Positions 21,242-31,186 of a stretch of 64,000 bases of DNA are shown in pieces. Origin of the DNA: Vreelandella nigrificans (GTDB taxonomy: Bacteria; Pseudomonadota; Gammaproteobacteria; Pseudomonadales; Halomonadaceae); the NCBI RefSeq assembly GCF_002374315.1, contig NZ_NWUX01000004.1, positions 62,001 through 126,000 of the forward strand, written 5' to 3'. Made by a program: the position numbers and the translations under genes. The notes beneath the pieces were generated by a model. It was not told the origin of the DNA. It did no database searches and saw only the letters and a program-made list of their open reading frames with translations. How positions within the stretch are numbered: position 1 is the stretch's first letter; every line of letters starts with the position of its first letter.

Positions 21242-22042
21242 ATGGATTGGCTACAAGTCATTGTTTTAGCAGTAGTTCAGGGAGTTACCGAGTTTCTACC
21301 TATTTCGAGCTCTGCCCACCTGATTTTGGTGCCGGTGCTCACCGCTTGGGACGATCAAGGGCTAGCTTTTGATGTGGCGCTGCATTTAGGCAGCTTAGCA
21401 GCGGTTATTTTATATTTTCGCCATGAAATTTTGCGCATGGTATTTAGTAGTGTCGATGCTCTGACAGGCAAAGGCGTTAATGAAGATGCCAAGCTGGCGC
21501 TATGGGTAGTGGTGGCCACGCTGCCTGTTTGTATTATTGGCTTTCTCGGGCGAGATCTGATTGCCGGTCATATGCGCTCGACACTGATTATCGGCATTAG
21601 CCTTATCGCTTTTGGCTTACTATTGGGCTACGCGGATTGGAAAAACCGAGGCAGCCGCAGTGAGTATCACATGCGTATGAAGGATGTGATGATTATCGGC
21701 TTCGCCCAGGCCCTGGCGCTGATTCCAGGCACTTCACGCTCAGGGATAACCATTACCGCCGCGCTGTTGTTGGGGATGAGCCGAGAGGGTGCTGCTCGTT
21801 TCTCTTTTCTGCTTTCCATTCCGGTGATTGTGTTGGCTGGCGGGCTAGAAGCTGTAGGGTTAGTAAGTTCACCAGAACCGATAGATTGGCCTGCCATGAT
21901 TGTTGGTACGCTTCTATCGGGAATTAGCGCCTACCTCTGTATACACTACTTTCTAGTCGTTATTAAAAAATTGGGTATGCAGCCGTTTGTGGTGTACCGG
22001 GTGCTATTTGGTGCTTGGTTACTGTGGTTTTTCCACTTTTAA
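21242..22042 (+). CDS. uppP: Undecaprenyl-diphosphatase UppP (BacA)
   Basis: UppP dephosphorylates undecaprenyl pyrophosphate to regenerate the lipid carrier for peptidoglycan and other envelope polymers. The 266-residue membrane protein has both family motifs: the glutamate-rich EFLPISSSAHL (residues 17-27) and PGTSRSG in the second half. The ATG at 21242 gives MDWLQVIVLA, the usual start. A weak GGGA precedes it. Confidence 0.94.
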   Translation: MDWLQVIVLAVVQGVTEFLPISSSAHLILVPVLTAWDDQGLAFDVALHLGSLAAVILYFRHEILRMVFSSVDALTGKGVNEDAKLALWVVVATLPVCIIGFLGRDLIAGHMRSTLIIGISLIAFGLLLGYADWKNRGSRSEYHMRMKDVMIIGFAQALALIPGTSRSGITITAALLLGMSREGAARFSFLLSIPVIVLAGGLEAVGLVSSPEPIDWPAMIVGTLLSGISAYLCIHYFLVVIKKLGMQPFVVYRVLFGAWLLWFFHF

Positions 22043-22072
22043 TACGCATACCTACTGTTCAAGGGAAATATA

Positions 22073-23194
22073 ATGAGACGCTACCACCGTTTGTCGAGTG
22101 CCGTCGGCTTAGTGCTGTTAGCCACCTTCATGGTTGCTGGGTGTTCAGAAAATGATCGCCCCCTTGATGCTCCTGTACGTTTTGAAGGGGGTATTTTTGG
22201 CTCTTTCTACCAAGTAACGGTAATGGACCCACTAACCCAAGGCGAAGCCAATGCATTGGAAGAGGGGTTCCTTGCGGAGCTTGAGAGTGTCGACCAAGCG
22301 ATGTCGACGTACCGTGATGATGCTGAGTTGATTGCCTTTAACGAGGCCCCGCTCAACGAGTGGCAGCCACTCTCCAATGAACTTATCGAAGTGCTTGCCA
22401 TTAGCCGTTCGGTATCTGAAGAGAGTGGCGGCGCTTTTGATATTACCGTTGGGGGCATCGTCAATTTGTGGAGTTTTGGCCCAGAAGCTCGCCCAGAGGA
22501 GGTGCCCTCAGATGCCGAGCTAAACGAGCGCTTGGCCACTATTGGGTATGATGCTATCGATGTAGACACTCACGCGATGCAAGCACGACGTACCCGGGAT
22601 GTATTTGCTGACCTTTCTGGGGTGGCTAAAGGGCACGCTACTGACCGTGTTGCAGCGTACCTTGACCAGCAGGGGATAGAGCACTATCTGGTGAATTTAG
22701 GCGGCGACCTTATTTCCCGTGGTTATCGTAATAAAGAAACCCAAGAGCCTTGGCGTATCGGCATCGAAGTACCCCACACCGGCCCACAGCAGGCACAGCA
22801 TGTATTACCGCTTGAAAATATGTCGGTAGCTACCTCTGGGGATTACCGTAACTATTTTGAGGTCGATGGCAAACGCTACTCGCATACCATTGACCCACGT
22901 ACGGGTCGTCCTGTTACTAATCGCTTAGCCTCTGTCTCTGTGTTTCATCCCTCCAATGCCTGGGCTGATGCCTGGGCGACTGCGCTGACCGTCATGGGCA
23001 GTGAAGCTGGTATGCAACTGGCGCTGGAGCATGACCTGAATATGCTGATGTTAATCAAAGATGATGAAGGCCAATGGCGCAGCCTTGCTGCCCCTGCCTT
23101 CGTTAATTATTTTGGTGACGCGGTCGTGGAAGAGCTTGGCATTGACGCCTGGGAAGGCCCCGCAGCAGCCCGTGAAACGACCACAGGTGAATAA
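22073..23194 (+). CDS. apbE: FAD:protein FMN transferase (ApbE), lipoprotein
   Basis: ApbE covalently attaches FMN from FAD to threonines of target flavoproteins such as the Na+-pumping Nqr and Rnf complexes. The 373-residue product has a lipoprotein signal with lipobox VAGC (C24), so it is predicted to be membrane anchored and periplasmic. Family motifs are visible: FDITVGGIVNLWSFGP, DLSGVAKGHATDRV, YLVNLGGDLISRG and YSHTIDPRTGRPV. It is followed after one base by glmU. Confidence 0.92.
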   Translation: MRRYHRLSSAVGLVLLATFMVAGCSENDRPLDAPVRFEGGIFGSFYQVTVMDPLTQGEANALEEGFLAELESVDQAMSTYRDDAELIAFNEAPLNEWQPLSNELIEVLAISRSVSEESGGAFDITVGGIVNLWSFGPEARPEEVPSDAELNERLATIGYDAIDVDTHAMQARRTRDVFADLSGVAKGHATDRVAAYLDQQGIEHYLVNLGGDLISRGYRNKETQEPWRIGIEVPHTGPQQAQHVLPLENMSVATSGDYRNYFEVDGKRYSHTIDPRTGRPVTNRLASVSVFHPSNAWADAWATALTVMGSEAGMQLALEHDLNMLMLIKDDEGQWRSLAAPAFVNYFGDAVVEELGIDAWEGPAAARETTTGE

Positions 23195-23195
23195 C

Positions 23196-24566
23196 ATGCA
23201 AGACCTCGATATTGTCATTCTCGCTGCGGGCAAAGGTACCCGCATGCGCTCTCAAACACCCAAGGTGCTACATGCACTGGCAGGTAAGCCGCTAGTAAGG
23301 CACGTGCTGGATACCGCTGCTGGGCTTAATCCAGCGCGTATCCACGTAGTGATTGGTTATGGTGCTGAAAAACTGCGAGAAGCGCTCGCTGATAGCCCTG
23401 TTTCGTTTGCCATCCAATCGGAACAAAAGGGTACCGGCCATGCCGTTGCACAAGCACAGCCTCAGTTAGGTAGCGGAAAGGTGCTGGTACTTTATGGGGA
23501 TGTGCCCCTTATCCAGCGTGCTTCGTTGGATGCCCTTTTGAGTCAAGTGGATGAGCAGCACATGGGGCTTTTGACGGTCACCTTAGATGATCCCAGTGGT
23601 TATGGGCGTATTGTACGTAACGCTGAGGGCGAAGCGGTGGCTATTGTTGAGCAAAAGGATGCCAATACTGAGCAGCTCGCTATCACCGAGTGCAATACCG
23701 GCATCATGGCCATGACCAGCACCCAGCTTAAACGCTGGCTACCCCAGCTTTCCGCTGAAAACGCCCAGGGTGAGTACTACCTAACGGATGTGATTGCCAT
23801 GGCTGCCCAAGAGGGCATTAAGGTATGCACCGCCCAACCCGCTGATCCGGTAGAAGTGGAGGGAGTTAATAATCGTGCCCAAATGGCACGCTTAGAGCGT
23901 GCCTACCAGCAGCATTTGGCCGATAAACTAATGGAGGAGCAAGGGGTTGCCCTAGCTGACCCAGCTAGGCTCGATATACGCGGTACGCTGACCTGTGGCC
24001 ACGATGTGTTTATTGATGTGGGCTGCGTGTTTGAGGGTGAGGTAGCACTTGGTGAAGGCGTGCGGATTGGCCCCTACTGTGTGATTAAAAACAGCACCAT
24101 TGGCGCTGAAAGCGTAATTGAGAGCCACAGCGTGATTGACACTACCGTAGCGGCGGGGCTGAATCACATTGGTCCCTTTGCGCGGTTACGCCCCGGTACG
24201 CGGTTAGCGGTAAAAGCCAAAGTTGGAAATTTTGTTGAAACCAAAAATGCTGAAGTGGGCGAGGGTAGCAAGATCAATCACTTAAGTTATGTTGGTGATG
24301 CGCATTTAGGGCGCAATGTAAACGTAGGCGCAGGTACGATCACCTGTAATTACGACGGTGCTAACAAGCACCGTACGGTGATTGGCGATAACGTCTTTAT
24401 TGGCTCTAATAGCGCGTTAATTGCGCCGGTGAGTATTGGCAAAGGGGCGACCGTTGGCGCTGGTTCTACCATTGCCAAAGACGTTAGCGAGCAGGCGTTG
24501 GCTGTAACCCGAAGCCGTCAGTTGGAAAAGGGCGACTGGATCCGCCCGGCGAAAAAAACCAAGTAA
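23196..24566 (+). CDS. glmU: Bifunctional UDP-N-acetylglucosamine pyrophosphorylase/glucosamine-1-phosphate acetyltransferase
   Basis: GlmU acetylates glucosamine-1-phosphate and then joins it to UTP to give UDP-GlcNAc for peptidoglycan and lipopolysaccharide. The N-terminal uridylyltransferase has LAAGKGTRMRS; the C-terminal half shows the left-handed beta-helix hexapeptide pattern and GAGTITCNYDG. The ATG at 23196 gives MQDLDIVILAAGKG and 456 residues, exactly the E. coli length. An upstream in-frame start inside apbE is rejected. glmS follows 53 bases later. Confidence 0.96.
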   Translation: MQDLDIVILAAGKGTRMRSQTPKVLHALAGKPLVRHVLDTAAGLNPARIHVVIGYGAEKLREALADSPVSFAIQSEQKGTGHAVAQAQPQLGSGKVLVLYGDVPLIQRASLDALLSQVDEQHMGLLTVTLDDPSGYGRIVRNAEGEAVAIVEQKDANTEQLAITECNTGIMAMTSTQLKRWLPQLSAENAQGEYYLTDVIAMAAQEGIKVCTAQPADPVEVEGVNNRAQMARLERAYQQHLADKLMEEQGVALADPARLDIRGTLTCGHDVFIDVGCVFEGEVALGEGVRIGPYCVIKNSTIGAESVIESHSVIDTTVAAGLNHIGPFARLRPGTRLAVKAKVGNFVETKNAEVGEGSKINHLSYVGDAHLGRNVNVGAGTITCNYDGANKHRTVIGDNVFIGSNSALIAPVSIGKGATVGAGSTIAKDVSEQALAVTRSRQLEKGDWIRPAKKTK

Positions 24567-24619
24567 GTCGACCCGCTACTTAGATAACCAAGTGTTAAAA
24601 CGCCCAAGGAGAAACGTGT

Positions 24620-26458
24620 ATGTGTGGCATCGTCGCAGCGGTTGCGCAGCGTAATGTGCAAGGGATACTGCTAGAAGGGCTCAAGCGCTTAGAGTATCGC
24701 GGCTATGATTCTTCTGGCATGACGGTGCTCCATAAAGGCTCCCTGACGCGCCACCGCGCCTTGGGTAAAGTGGCTGCCCTAGAGGAGCAGTTAATCAGTT
24801 CTGCCCTGCCTGGCTTTTATGGCATTGCTCATACGCGTTGGGCTACGCACGGAAAGCCATCCGAGGCCAATGCTCACCCTCATCACAGCAGCGACCAAGT
24901 TGCAGTGGTGCATAATGGCATTATTGAAAACTACGAGCATATTAAAGACACCTTGCAAGCCAGTGGTTATGTGTTTACCTCGGAAACAGATACCGAAGTT
25001 ATTGCCCACTTGTTGGCAGACAAGCTGAACAGTGGGCTTGGGCTATTTGAGGCTACCCAACAGATCGTTAACGGCTTGGGGGGTGCCTATGCGCTGGGGG
25101 TCATGAGCGTTTCTGAACCTGGCATTGTAGTAGGTGCCCGTCAGGGTAGCCCGCTGGTCGTGGGCGTGGGGATTGATGAAGCATTTTTAGCCTCCGACCC
25201 GCTAGCACTTTTACAAGTGACCGACCGCTTCATCTATCTGGAAGAGGGCGATTTGGTAGAGCTAGGTGAGCAAGGGGCTATCCGCATTGTCAATCGCCAG
25301 GGTGAAGCAGTGGAGCGCCCTATTCACACCTTTGAGCATGGCGATGGTATCGCCAGCAAAGGTGAATACCGCCATTACATGCTTAAAGAGATTTTCGAGC
25401 AGCCCGAGGTCATTAATGCTGCGTTAGAAGGTCGGTTGAGCAACAACAGCGTACTGGTAGAGAGTTTTGGCCCAGAGGCACAGGCGCTGTTTGAGAGTAC
25501 TCGTAATGTGCACATTATTGCCTGCGGCACCAGCTACCATGCAGGCCTAGTTGCTCGCTATTGGCTCGAACGTTATGCCGGTGTACCGGTGCAGGTAGAA
25601 GTTGCCTCTGAGTTCCGCTATCGCCACCCCGTTGTTCCTGAGGGAACGCTGTTCGTCACCCTGTCTCAGTCGGGTGAAACAGCCGATACGTTAGCCGCTC
25701 TTCGCTTTGCCCAAACACTTAGCTACATAGGCACGCTGGCGATTTGTAACGTACCAGGCAGTTCGCTGGTGCGTGAATCGGATATGTCATTGATGACGAG
25801 AGCGGGCCCAGAGATTGGCGTGGCCTCCACTAAAGCGTTTACTACCCAACTAGTGGCGTTAATGCTGCTAACGCTGTCGGTGAGTAAGTCCAAAGGCCAG
25901 CCAGAGCGTGCGGACACTGCAGCTGAGATAGTAAAGGCGCTACGACAGCTTCCCGGGCTTTGCCAACAGGTGTTGGCACTGGATAGCCAAATTGAGACCC
26001 TCTCCCAAGCGTTCGCTGAAAAGCATCACGCACTATTTTTAGGTCGCGGCGCCCATTACCCGATTGCCCTTGAGGGAGCACTTAAGCTTAAAGAGATCTC
26101 CTATATCCATGCGGAGGCCTATCCAGCGGGGGAGTTAAAGCATGGCCCGTTGGCGCTGGTGGATAGTGAAATGCCGGTTATTTCAGTGGCACCCAACGAT
26201 GACCTATTAGAAAAACTTAAGTCCAACCTTCAGGAGGTCCGCGCTCGTGGTGGCCAACTGTTTGTGTTTGCTGATGAAAGTGTGGGTATTGAGGCACAAG
26301 AAGAGATTCGCGTTATAACGCTTCCTCATGTGCACGAAGCACTGGCACCACTGCTTTATACCCTGCCGCTACAGCAGTTGAGTTATCACGTGGCAGTGCT
26401 AAAAGGCACTGATGTTGACCAGCCACGTAACCTAGCAAAAAGCGTTACGGTGGAGTGA
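24620..26458 (+). CDS. glmS: Glucosamine-fructose-6-phosphate aminotransferase (isomerising)
   Basis: GlmS makes glucosamine-6-phosphate from fructose-6-phosphate and glutamine, the first step of amino-sugar synthesis. The 612-residue product starts MCGIVA, exposing the catalytic Cys2 after Met removal. It has the class II amidotransferase domain (HTRWATHGKPSEANAHPH), two SIS domains (ACGTSYHAG, SQSGETADT) and the C-terminal NLAKSVTVE. AAGGAG precedes the ATG. No glmS ribozyme-like leader was recognised in the short gap from glmU. Confidence 0.96.
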   Translation: MCGIVAAVAQRNVQGILLEGLKRLEYRGYDSSGMTVLHKGSLTRHRALGKVAALEEQLISSALPGFYGIAHTRWATHGKPSEANAHPHHSSDQVAVVHNGIIENYEHIKDTLQASGYVFTSETDTEVIAHLLADKLNSGLGLFEATQQIVNGLGGAYALGVMSVSEPGIVVGARQGSPLVVGVGIDEAFLASDPLALLQVTDRFIYLEEGDLVELGEQGAIRIVNRQGEAVERPIHTFEHGDGIASKGEYRHYMLKEIFEQPEVINAALEGRLSNNSVLVESFGPEAQALFESTRNVHIIACGTSYHAGLVARYWLERYAGVPVQVEVASEFRYRHPVVPEGTLFVTLSQSGETADTLAALRFAQTLSYIGTLAICNVPGSSLVRESDMSLMTRAGPEIGVASTKAFTTQLVALMLLTLSVSKSKGQPERADTAAEIVKALRQLPGLCQQVLALDSQIETLSQAFAEKHHALFLGRGAHYPIALEGALKLKEISYIHAEAYPAGELKHGPLALVDSEMPVISVAPNDDLLEKLKSNLQEVRARGGQLFVFADESVGIEAQEEIRVITLPHVHEALAPLLYTLPLQQLSYHVAVLKGTDVDQPRNLAKSVTVE

Positions 26459-26509
26459 TTAATCAGACTACGGTTAAGTAACATTAAGTTAGTCGAGACG
26501 CTAAACAAG

Positions 26510-26531
26510 ATGCGGCAATGCGCCGCATTTT
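26510..26531 (+). terminator. Probable terminator after glmS
   Basis: ATGCGGC (26510-26516) pairs with GCCGCAT (26522-26528), followed by a short TTTT. The T-tract is weak. Confidence 0.55.
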
Positions 26532-26617
26532 ATGCGCAACCGTTGCGTTGCAGCATTTAATTAGGGTGCTTATCATTATGGCGGTCTATCTCTCTTCCCT
26601 GCCTGGGTGATATCGCT

Positions 26618-28084
26618 ATGAAACCACCAAACGTCCTTGCAACTCGGCATACCACACGCCGAGCTGCTTGGCTGTTGTTCGTCTGCTGTCTTCTTGTATT
26701 TCCTTCCTTCTCTTATGCCGCTGCTGGGTCACTTGATCTTACGCTTTCTATTGCCGGTATCTCTTCTGTCGTGATCTTCGTGCTTGCTTATACGTTGGTG
26801 ATGAGTGAAGAGCTACTGCACATGCGCAAATCCAAGCCTGTACTGGTCGCAGCAGGGCTTATCTGGGCCATAGTGGCTTGGGTCTATGTACAAGCGGGGA
26901 TGCCGGAAGAGGCAGAAAGCGCCTTCCGTGAAACGCTGCTTGAATACACCGAGTTGCTGCTATTCTTGCTGGTCGCGATGACCTATATCAATGCCATGGA
27001 AGAGCGACGGGTGTTTGACGCGTTGCGCTCTTGGCTAGTGCGTAAAGGGTTTAGCTATCGCAGCTTGTTTTGGATCACCGGTGTGATGGCGTTTGGTATT
27101 TCGGCCATTGCTAACAATATGACCACTGCCATGTTGATGTGTGCAGTGGTGCTTAAAGTTGCGGAAGGCGACAATAAATTTATCAGCCTTTGCTGTGTCA
27201 ACGTGGTGGTAGCCTCCAACGCAGGCGGTGCCTTTAGCCCGTTTGGTGATATCACCACACTAATGGTGTGGCAAGCAGGTCAGATTCCGTTTAGCGGCTT
27301 CTTTGTTTTGTTGATCCCCGCGGTGGTTAACTTCCTAGTGCCTGCTGTGATCATGAACTTTTTTATTGTTAATCGTCAGCCAGCGGCGCTACAAGAGAAT
27401 GTTTGGCTTAAACGCGGTGCACGACGAATTATAGTGCTGTTTTTGCTGACTGTAGCTATCTCGGTACTGTGTCACTCAGTTCTCCATTTGCCGCCTGCAA
27501 TGGGCATGATGTTTGGCTTAGGGCTACTGCAGTTCTTTGGTTACTATCTGCGTCGCAGCTTGCCGCGTTCGCTAGAACGTAAGCGGGAGCGTTACTCGCG
27601 TCGGGGTGATTGGAAGAAACTGGAACAGCTTGGCAGCGTGGTGCCGTTTGATATTTTTAGCCGTATTGCCCGCTCCGAATGGGACACGCTGCTGTTCTTC
27701 TATGGGGTAGTAATGTGCGTGGGTGGCCTTGGTTTTATGGGCTATCTCAGCCTGCTTTCCGAAACGCTATATGGCAGTTGGAATCCGGTATGGGCTAACG
27801 TGGTACTAGGGCTTATTTCGGCGGTTGTGGATAACATCCCGGTGATGTTTGCGGTACTTTCTATGGCTCCAGGTATGAGCGAGGGTAACTGGCTGCTGAT
27901 TACCCTAACAGCGGGTGTAGGCGGTAGCCTGCTTTCCATGGGCTCCGCCGCGGGTGTGGCGCTAATGGGCCAGGCGCGGGGGATCTATACCTTTGCTGTT
28001 CATCTGCGCTGGGTGCCCGCTATTTTGTTGGGGTATGCCGCTAGCATTGCAGCACACCTATGGATTAATGCATCCATGTTTTGA
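26618..28084 (+). CDS. nhaD: NhaD-type Na+/H+ antiporter
   Basis: NhaD antiporters expel Na+ (or Li+) in exchange for protons and are typical of halophilic and alkaliphilic bacteria. The 488-residue product has a signal-like N-terminus (ending near SYAAAG) and about a dozen hydrophobic segments. Family motifs include AISAIANNMTTAMLMC, NAGGAFSPFGDITTLMVWQ, VVDNIPVMFAVLSM and GGSLLSMGSAAGVALMG. The start has only a weak ribosome site. A single-gene unit is likely, bounded by terminators on both sides. Confidence 0.9.
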   Translation: MKPPNVLATRHTTRRAAWLLFVCCLLVFPSFSYAAAGSLDLTLSIAGISSVVIFVLAYTLVMSEELLHMRKSKPVLVAAGLIWAIVAWVYVQAGMPEEAESAFRETLLEYTELLLFLLVAMTYINAMEERRVFDALRSWLVRKGFSYRSLFWITGVMAFGISAIANNMTTAMLMCAVVLKVAEGDNKFISLCCVNVVVASNAGGAFSPFGDITTLMVWQAGQIPFSGFFVLLIPAVVNFLVPAVIMNFFIVNRQPAALQENVWLKRGARRIIVLFLLTVAISVLCHSVLHLPPAMGMMFGLGLLQFFGYYLRRSLPRSLERKRERYSRRGDWKKLEQLGSVVPFDIFSRIARSEWDTLLFFYGVVMCVGGLGFMGYLSLLSETLYGSWNPVWANVVLGLISAVVDNIPVMFAVLSMAPGMSEGNWLLITLTAGVGGSLLSMGSAAGVALMGQARGIYTFAVHLRWVPAILLGYAASIAAHLWINASMF

Positions 28085-28117
28085 AAGCATAAAAGATGTT
28101 TTAAAAGTGTAAAAACT

Positions 28118-28156
28118 AAAAGCCCCTCATTGAGTTAACTCAATGAGGGGCTTTTT
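28118..28156. terminator. Bidirectional terminator between nhaD and the CBS gene
   Basis: AAAAGCCCCTCATTGAG (28118-28134) pairs perfectly with its complement at 28139-28155 around TTAA. Both ends carry A/T runs, so it can serve nhaD on the plus strand and the convergent CBS-domain gene on the minus strand. Confidence 0.9.
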
Positions 28157-28220
28157 GGTAGCGTAAGTAAAAATTATTGATGGTTAAACCCGAGCTGGTC
28201 TGTATTAGCTAGTCGTAACC

Positions 28221-28820
28221 TTAAAGGTCGTGGCCAGTAATCACCTGGCAAATTTCAGCGAAGCTTTTTGCCATGGGCACGGGGTTGATATCTTTGCCTA
28301 CCGCACTCTGAATATCACTTGCCGAGATCAGGCCGCGAACTTTCAGTTCGTGGTTCTCGTCTTGCTCAGTGATTAATAAGTGCTGATCGGTAAAGGTTTC
28401 CATCGATATCACTAAATCTTCAATAGTAAGTGATGCTAGCTGGGCAAGAGGCATGGCACTGAGTTTATGCCATGGGGTCATAATCATCCCGGCGGTAACT
28501 TCTTCGTGGGTTAGATTACGCTGCTGCATTGCTAGATTAATGCGCCGAGTACCAATCACCTCTTTGGAAGTAATGACGCCAATACAGTGTGCGTTACTAT
28601 CCATCACGAATAGCAAGCGTACACCGGCGTGGCGCATCTTAAGGTGAACTTCATCAATGGGCATATCAGCATCGATAGATTGAGGTGCCACTTGAGAAAA
28701 GTCGGTAAGTAGGCTCATTGCAGGGCTAGTGGGCAGTAACCGCTTTGGCGCTGGCGTGGTTAACTGAGGGGTAGCACCTAATTGAATGAGTGGTTTAGGT
28801 GAATATATAGCTTGATTCAT
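28221..28820 (-). CDS. CBS-domain protein
   Basis: The 199-residue cytoplasmic protein holds two CBS motifs (SIDADMPIDEVHLKMRHAGVRLLFVMDSNAHCIGVI and a second half with AQLASLTIEDLVISM and HELKVRGLIS), folds that usually bind adenine nucleotides. No catalytic domain is attached, so it probably works as a sensor or partner of another protein. The start chosen is the ATG at 28820, with GGAGG seven bases upstream; a TTG further 5' would include that ribosome site. It lies downstream of the two-component genes on the same strand, 112 bases away. The specific role is unknown. Confidence 0.75.
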   Translation of the reverse strand: MNQAIYSPKPLIQLGATPQLTTPAPKRLLPTSPAMSLLTDFSQVAPQSIDADMPIDEVHLKMRHAGVRLLFVMDSNAHCIGVITSKEVIGTRRINLAMQQRNLTHEEVTAGMIMTPWHKLSAMPLAQLASLTIEDLVISMETFTDQHLLITEQDENHELKVRGLISASDIQSAVGKDINPVPMAKSFAEICQVITGHDL

Positions 28821-28932
28821 CAGGAGACCTCCATGTAGCAAAGTGGCGAACCGTGCGTATCTGGCTCGCCGTGTAACTCCACAGTTGCACGCAATTCTTA
28901 TCGCAACCTTAAGGGTTTGCTAAAAGGGCCTG

Positions 28933-30351
28933 CTAACTTTCAGGCTGGTGATCAATACTAGGGGCATTCGGTGCTGGTGGGCGTGGTAGGCTTATCTGCG
29001 CACGTAGCCCCCCACTGGGCGAATCTTCTAACTGTAATGTGCCTTTTAAGCGTGCCACAAGCCGCTCAACGATAGATAGCCCTAAACCTGAACCTGCGCT
29101 TGGGCCCGCGCGCTGAAAGCGTTCAATGGCTTTTGTGCGTTCATTGATGGGGATCCCAGGGCCTTGGTCATCAACGATTAACTGGAACTCTTGCGCGGAA
29201 GCCTCCAGCGTGATGCTGATCGCACTTTTGTTGGGAGAGTGTTGAATGGCATTGCCGACTAAATTTTGTACTACTGTTTCAATGGCACCGGGTTCTTCCA
29301 TAATTAACCAGTCCGTTTGCTCATCTGCATTTAACAGTAGCTGCTGGCGGCGTTCTGCGGCTAATGGTGAAAGTTTGGCCAGGGTTTCGCGTACTTCGCG
29401 CAGCAGATGTGAACGACGGTAATCGGGCTGCGTCTCGTCCTCGGGTTCCAAGCGAGCCAGGGTCAATAACTGAGTGACTAAGCGTGTAGAGCGTGCAACG
29501 CCACTGCGCAGGTGGTTGAGCGCCTCCTGGCGGTCCTCAGCATTATCGGCGGTCAGTGCATTTTGGGCGTGTAGATCAAGCACGGCTAAAGGGGTGCGCA
29601 GCTCATGGGTAGCATCAGCAATGAAGCGCTTTTCGCGTATCCGCATTTGTCGGATGCGTTCTAACAGCCTGTTCAGCGCCCCTGCAATGGTGTCCAGTTC
29701 TTGGGGCAGTGGGTTGAGTGTTAGGGGCTGTAAGTTATGCGGATCACGCTTGCGAATCTGTTCAGCCATCCGCGATAGTGGCGCTAATCCCCAACCAATC
29801 GACCACCACAGCAGGGCTGTTAGTAGTGGTAGACCAAATAGGTCGGGCATTAACGTTCTCATTGCCACTTCTCGAATGATTTCACTACGCACGTCTTCGC
29901 GTTCACTCACCGCAATCCGTTGGTTGGAACCGGCTACGTCCAATACATAAATGCGCCAATCGTAGCCATCAACATACTGGCTAATGAAGCCAGGAGGGTA
30001 ATCGGCCAAGGGCGATTCAGGGGCATTGGCGGAACGTAGTACCAGGCGATCATCTTCCCATAACTGAAAGGCCAATCTGCTTTCATAGGGATGCCCAGCA
30101 AAGCGTGTGTTGGTAAGTTCTGCACGCCTTAGCGTGTTTTCCAGGCTATTGAGCAACACGCTGCGATACTCATCGGGTAACTCTGCTAGCAGCAATCCTT
30201 CTAATAAACGCGCGTTTTGGGTCAGGCTGGCATCGTGAAGTTCTTCAATCTCATGGGCAGCGTAGCGATAGCTGATAAACCCAATCACCAGCATACTCAG
30301 GCCGAACACCAGCAGCGCTAGCCCCAGCGTGCGTCGTCGAATAGATGTCAT
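28933..30351 (-). CDS. Two-component sensor histidine kinase
   Basis: This membrane sensor phosphorylates the response regulator encoded just upstream. The 472-residue product has an N-terminal membrane segment (residues 10-27), a periplasmic domain of about 140 residues, a second membrane segment near 172-190, a HAMP-like linker, a HisKA box with H249 in DATHELRTPLAVL, and a HATPase domain with NLVGNAIQHSP, DDQGPGIP and GSGLGLSIVERLV. Layout resembles the QseC/TctE group. The gene start overlaps the regulator stop by four bases. The signal is unknown. Confidence 0.9.
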   Translation of the reverse strand: MTSIRRRTLGLALLVFGLSMLVIGFISYRYAAHEIEELHDASLTQNARLLEGLLLAELPDEYRSVLLNSLENTLRRAELTNTRFAGHPYESRLAFQLWEDDRLVLRSANAPESPLADYPPGFISQYVDGYDWRIYVLDVAGSNQRIAVSEREDVRSEIIREVAMRTLMPDLFGLPLLTALLWWSIGWGLAPLSRMAEQIRKRDPHNLQPLTLNPLPQELDTIAGALNRLLERIRQMRIREKRFIADATHELRTPLAVLDLHAQNALTADNAEDRQEALNHLRSGVARSTRLVTQLLTLARLEPEDETQPDYRRSHLLREVRETLAKLSPLAAERRQQLLLNADEQTDWLIMEEPGAIETVVQNLVGNAIQHSPNKSAISITLEASAQEFQLIVDDQGPGIPINERTKAIERFQRAGPSAGSGLGLSIVERLVARLKGTLQLEDSPSGGLRAQISLPRPPAPNAPSIDHQPES

Positions 30352-31028
30352 GAGCGCTCATCCTGATCGGCTTTATCCATGACATAACCAATGCCACGCA
30401 CAGTACGAATCAGTGTTGGAAAAAATTTACGACGCAGATGATGCACATGTACCTCAATGGCGTTGCTCTCTACATCTTCGTCCCAGCCATATACCAAGCG
30501 GGTTAGCGTATCGCGGGTAAATACCCGTCCAGGATGGCTCATAAACTCTTGCAGAAGGGTGAGTTCCCGGCGGGATAATACAACCGCTTGGTCTTGATAA
30601 CTGACCTGCATGGTTAACGGGTCAAGATGAATACCTCTGCACTCCAAGGTGCTATTGACCTGGCCATTACTACGCCGCAGTAAGGCGCGCAAGCGTGCCT
30701 TTAATTCTGCGACTTCAAATGGCTTGGTTAAATAGTCATCAGCGCCGCCATCTAACCCTGCGATGCGGTCATCGACCGCATCCCGAGCAGTGAGCACTAA
30801 AATAGGCACGCGATTGCCATGGCGACGCACGGCTTCCAACACCTGCATACCGTCCAGACGTGGCAGCCCGAGGTCGAGTATCACCGCATCAAAAGGTTCG
30901 CTCTCTTTTAATGCTGCCACGGCACTGACACCATCACTTAGGTGGTCCACCGTAAAGTGCTCGGGCTTTAATGCCAAACGAATTCCCGAGGCCAAACTGG
31001 GGTCGTCCTCAACTAACAATATGCGCAT
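30348..31028 (-). CDS. OmpR-family response regulator
   Basis: The 226-residue product has an N-terminal receiver domain with acidic pair E7-D8-D9, phospho-acceptor D52 in VILDLGLPRLDG and K102 in LTKPF. The C-terminal winged helix has the motifs RRELTLLQEFMSHPGRVFTRDTL and VEVHVHHLRRKF. It should bind promoter DNA when phosphorylated by the kinase encoded after it. It resembles TctD/QseB regulators. Targets are unknown. Confidence 0.92.
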   Translation of the reverse strand: MRILLVEDDPSLASGIRLALKPEHFTVDHLSDGVSAVAALKESEPFDAVILDLGLPRLDGMQVLEAVRRHGNRVPILVLTARDAVDDRIAGLDGGADDYLTKPFEVAELKARLRALLRRSNGQVNSTLECRGIHLDPLTMQVSYQDQAVVLSRRELTLLQEFMSHPGRVFTRDTLTRLVYGWDEDVESNAIEVHVHHLRRKFFPTLIRTVRGIGYVMDKADQDERS

Positions 31029-31186
31029 GGCAGAATGGTTACTCCTCTACATCAACCGCCGCCACCCAGTACTTAAACTTCTCGGCACTTAAATGTGGCG
31101 TTAGCAGGCCCAGACCGTCAGGATGGGTGTTATATGTTGTACTTTAATAACCTAGCACGCTTTGTTACTGCTTCGGAGTTTTGCCA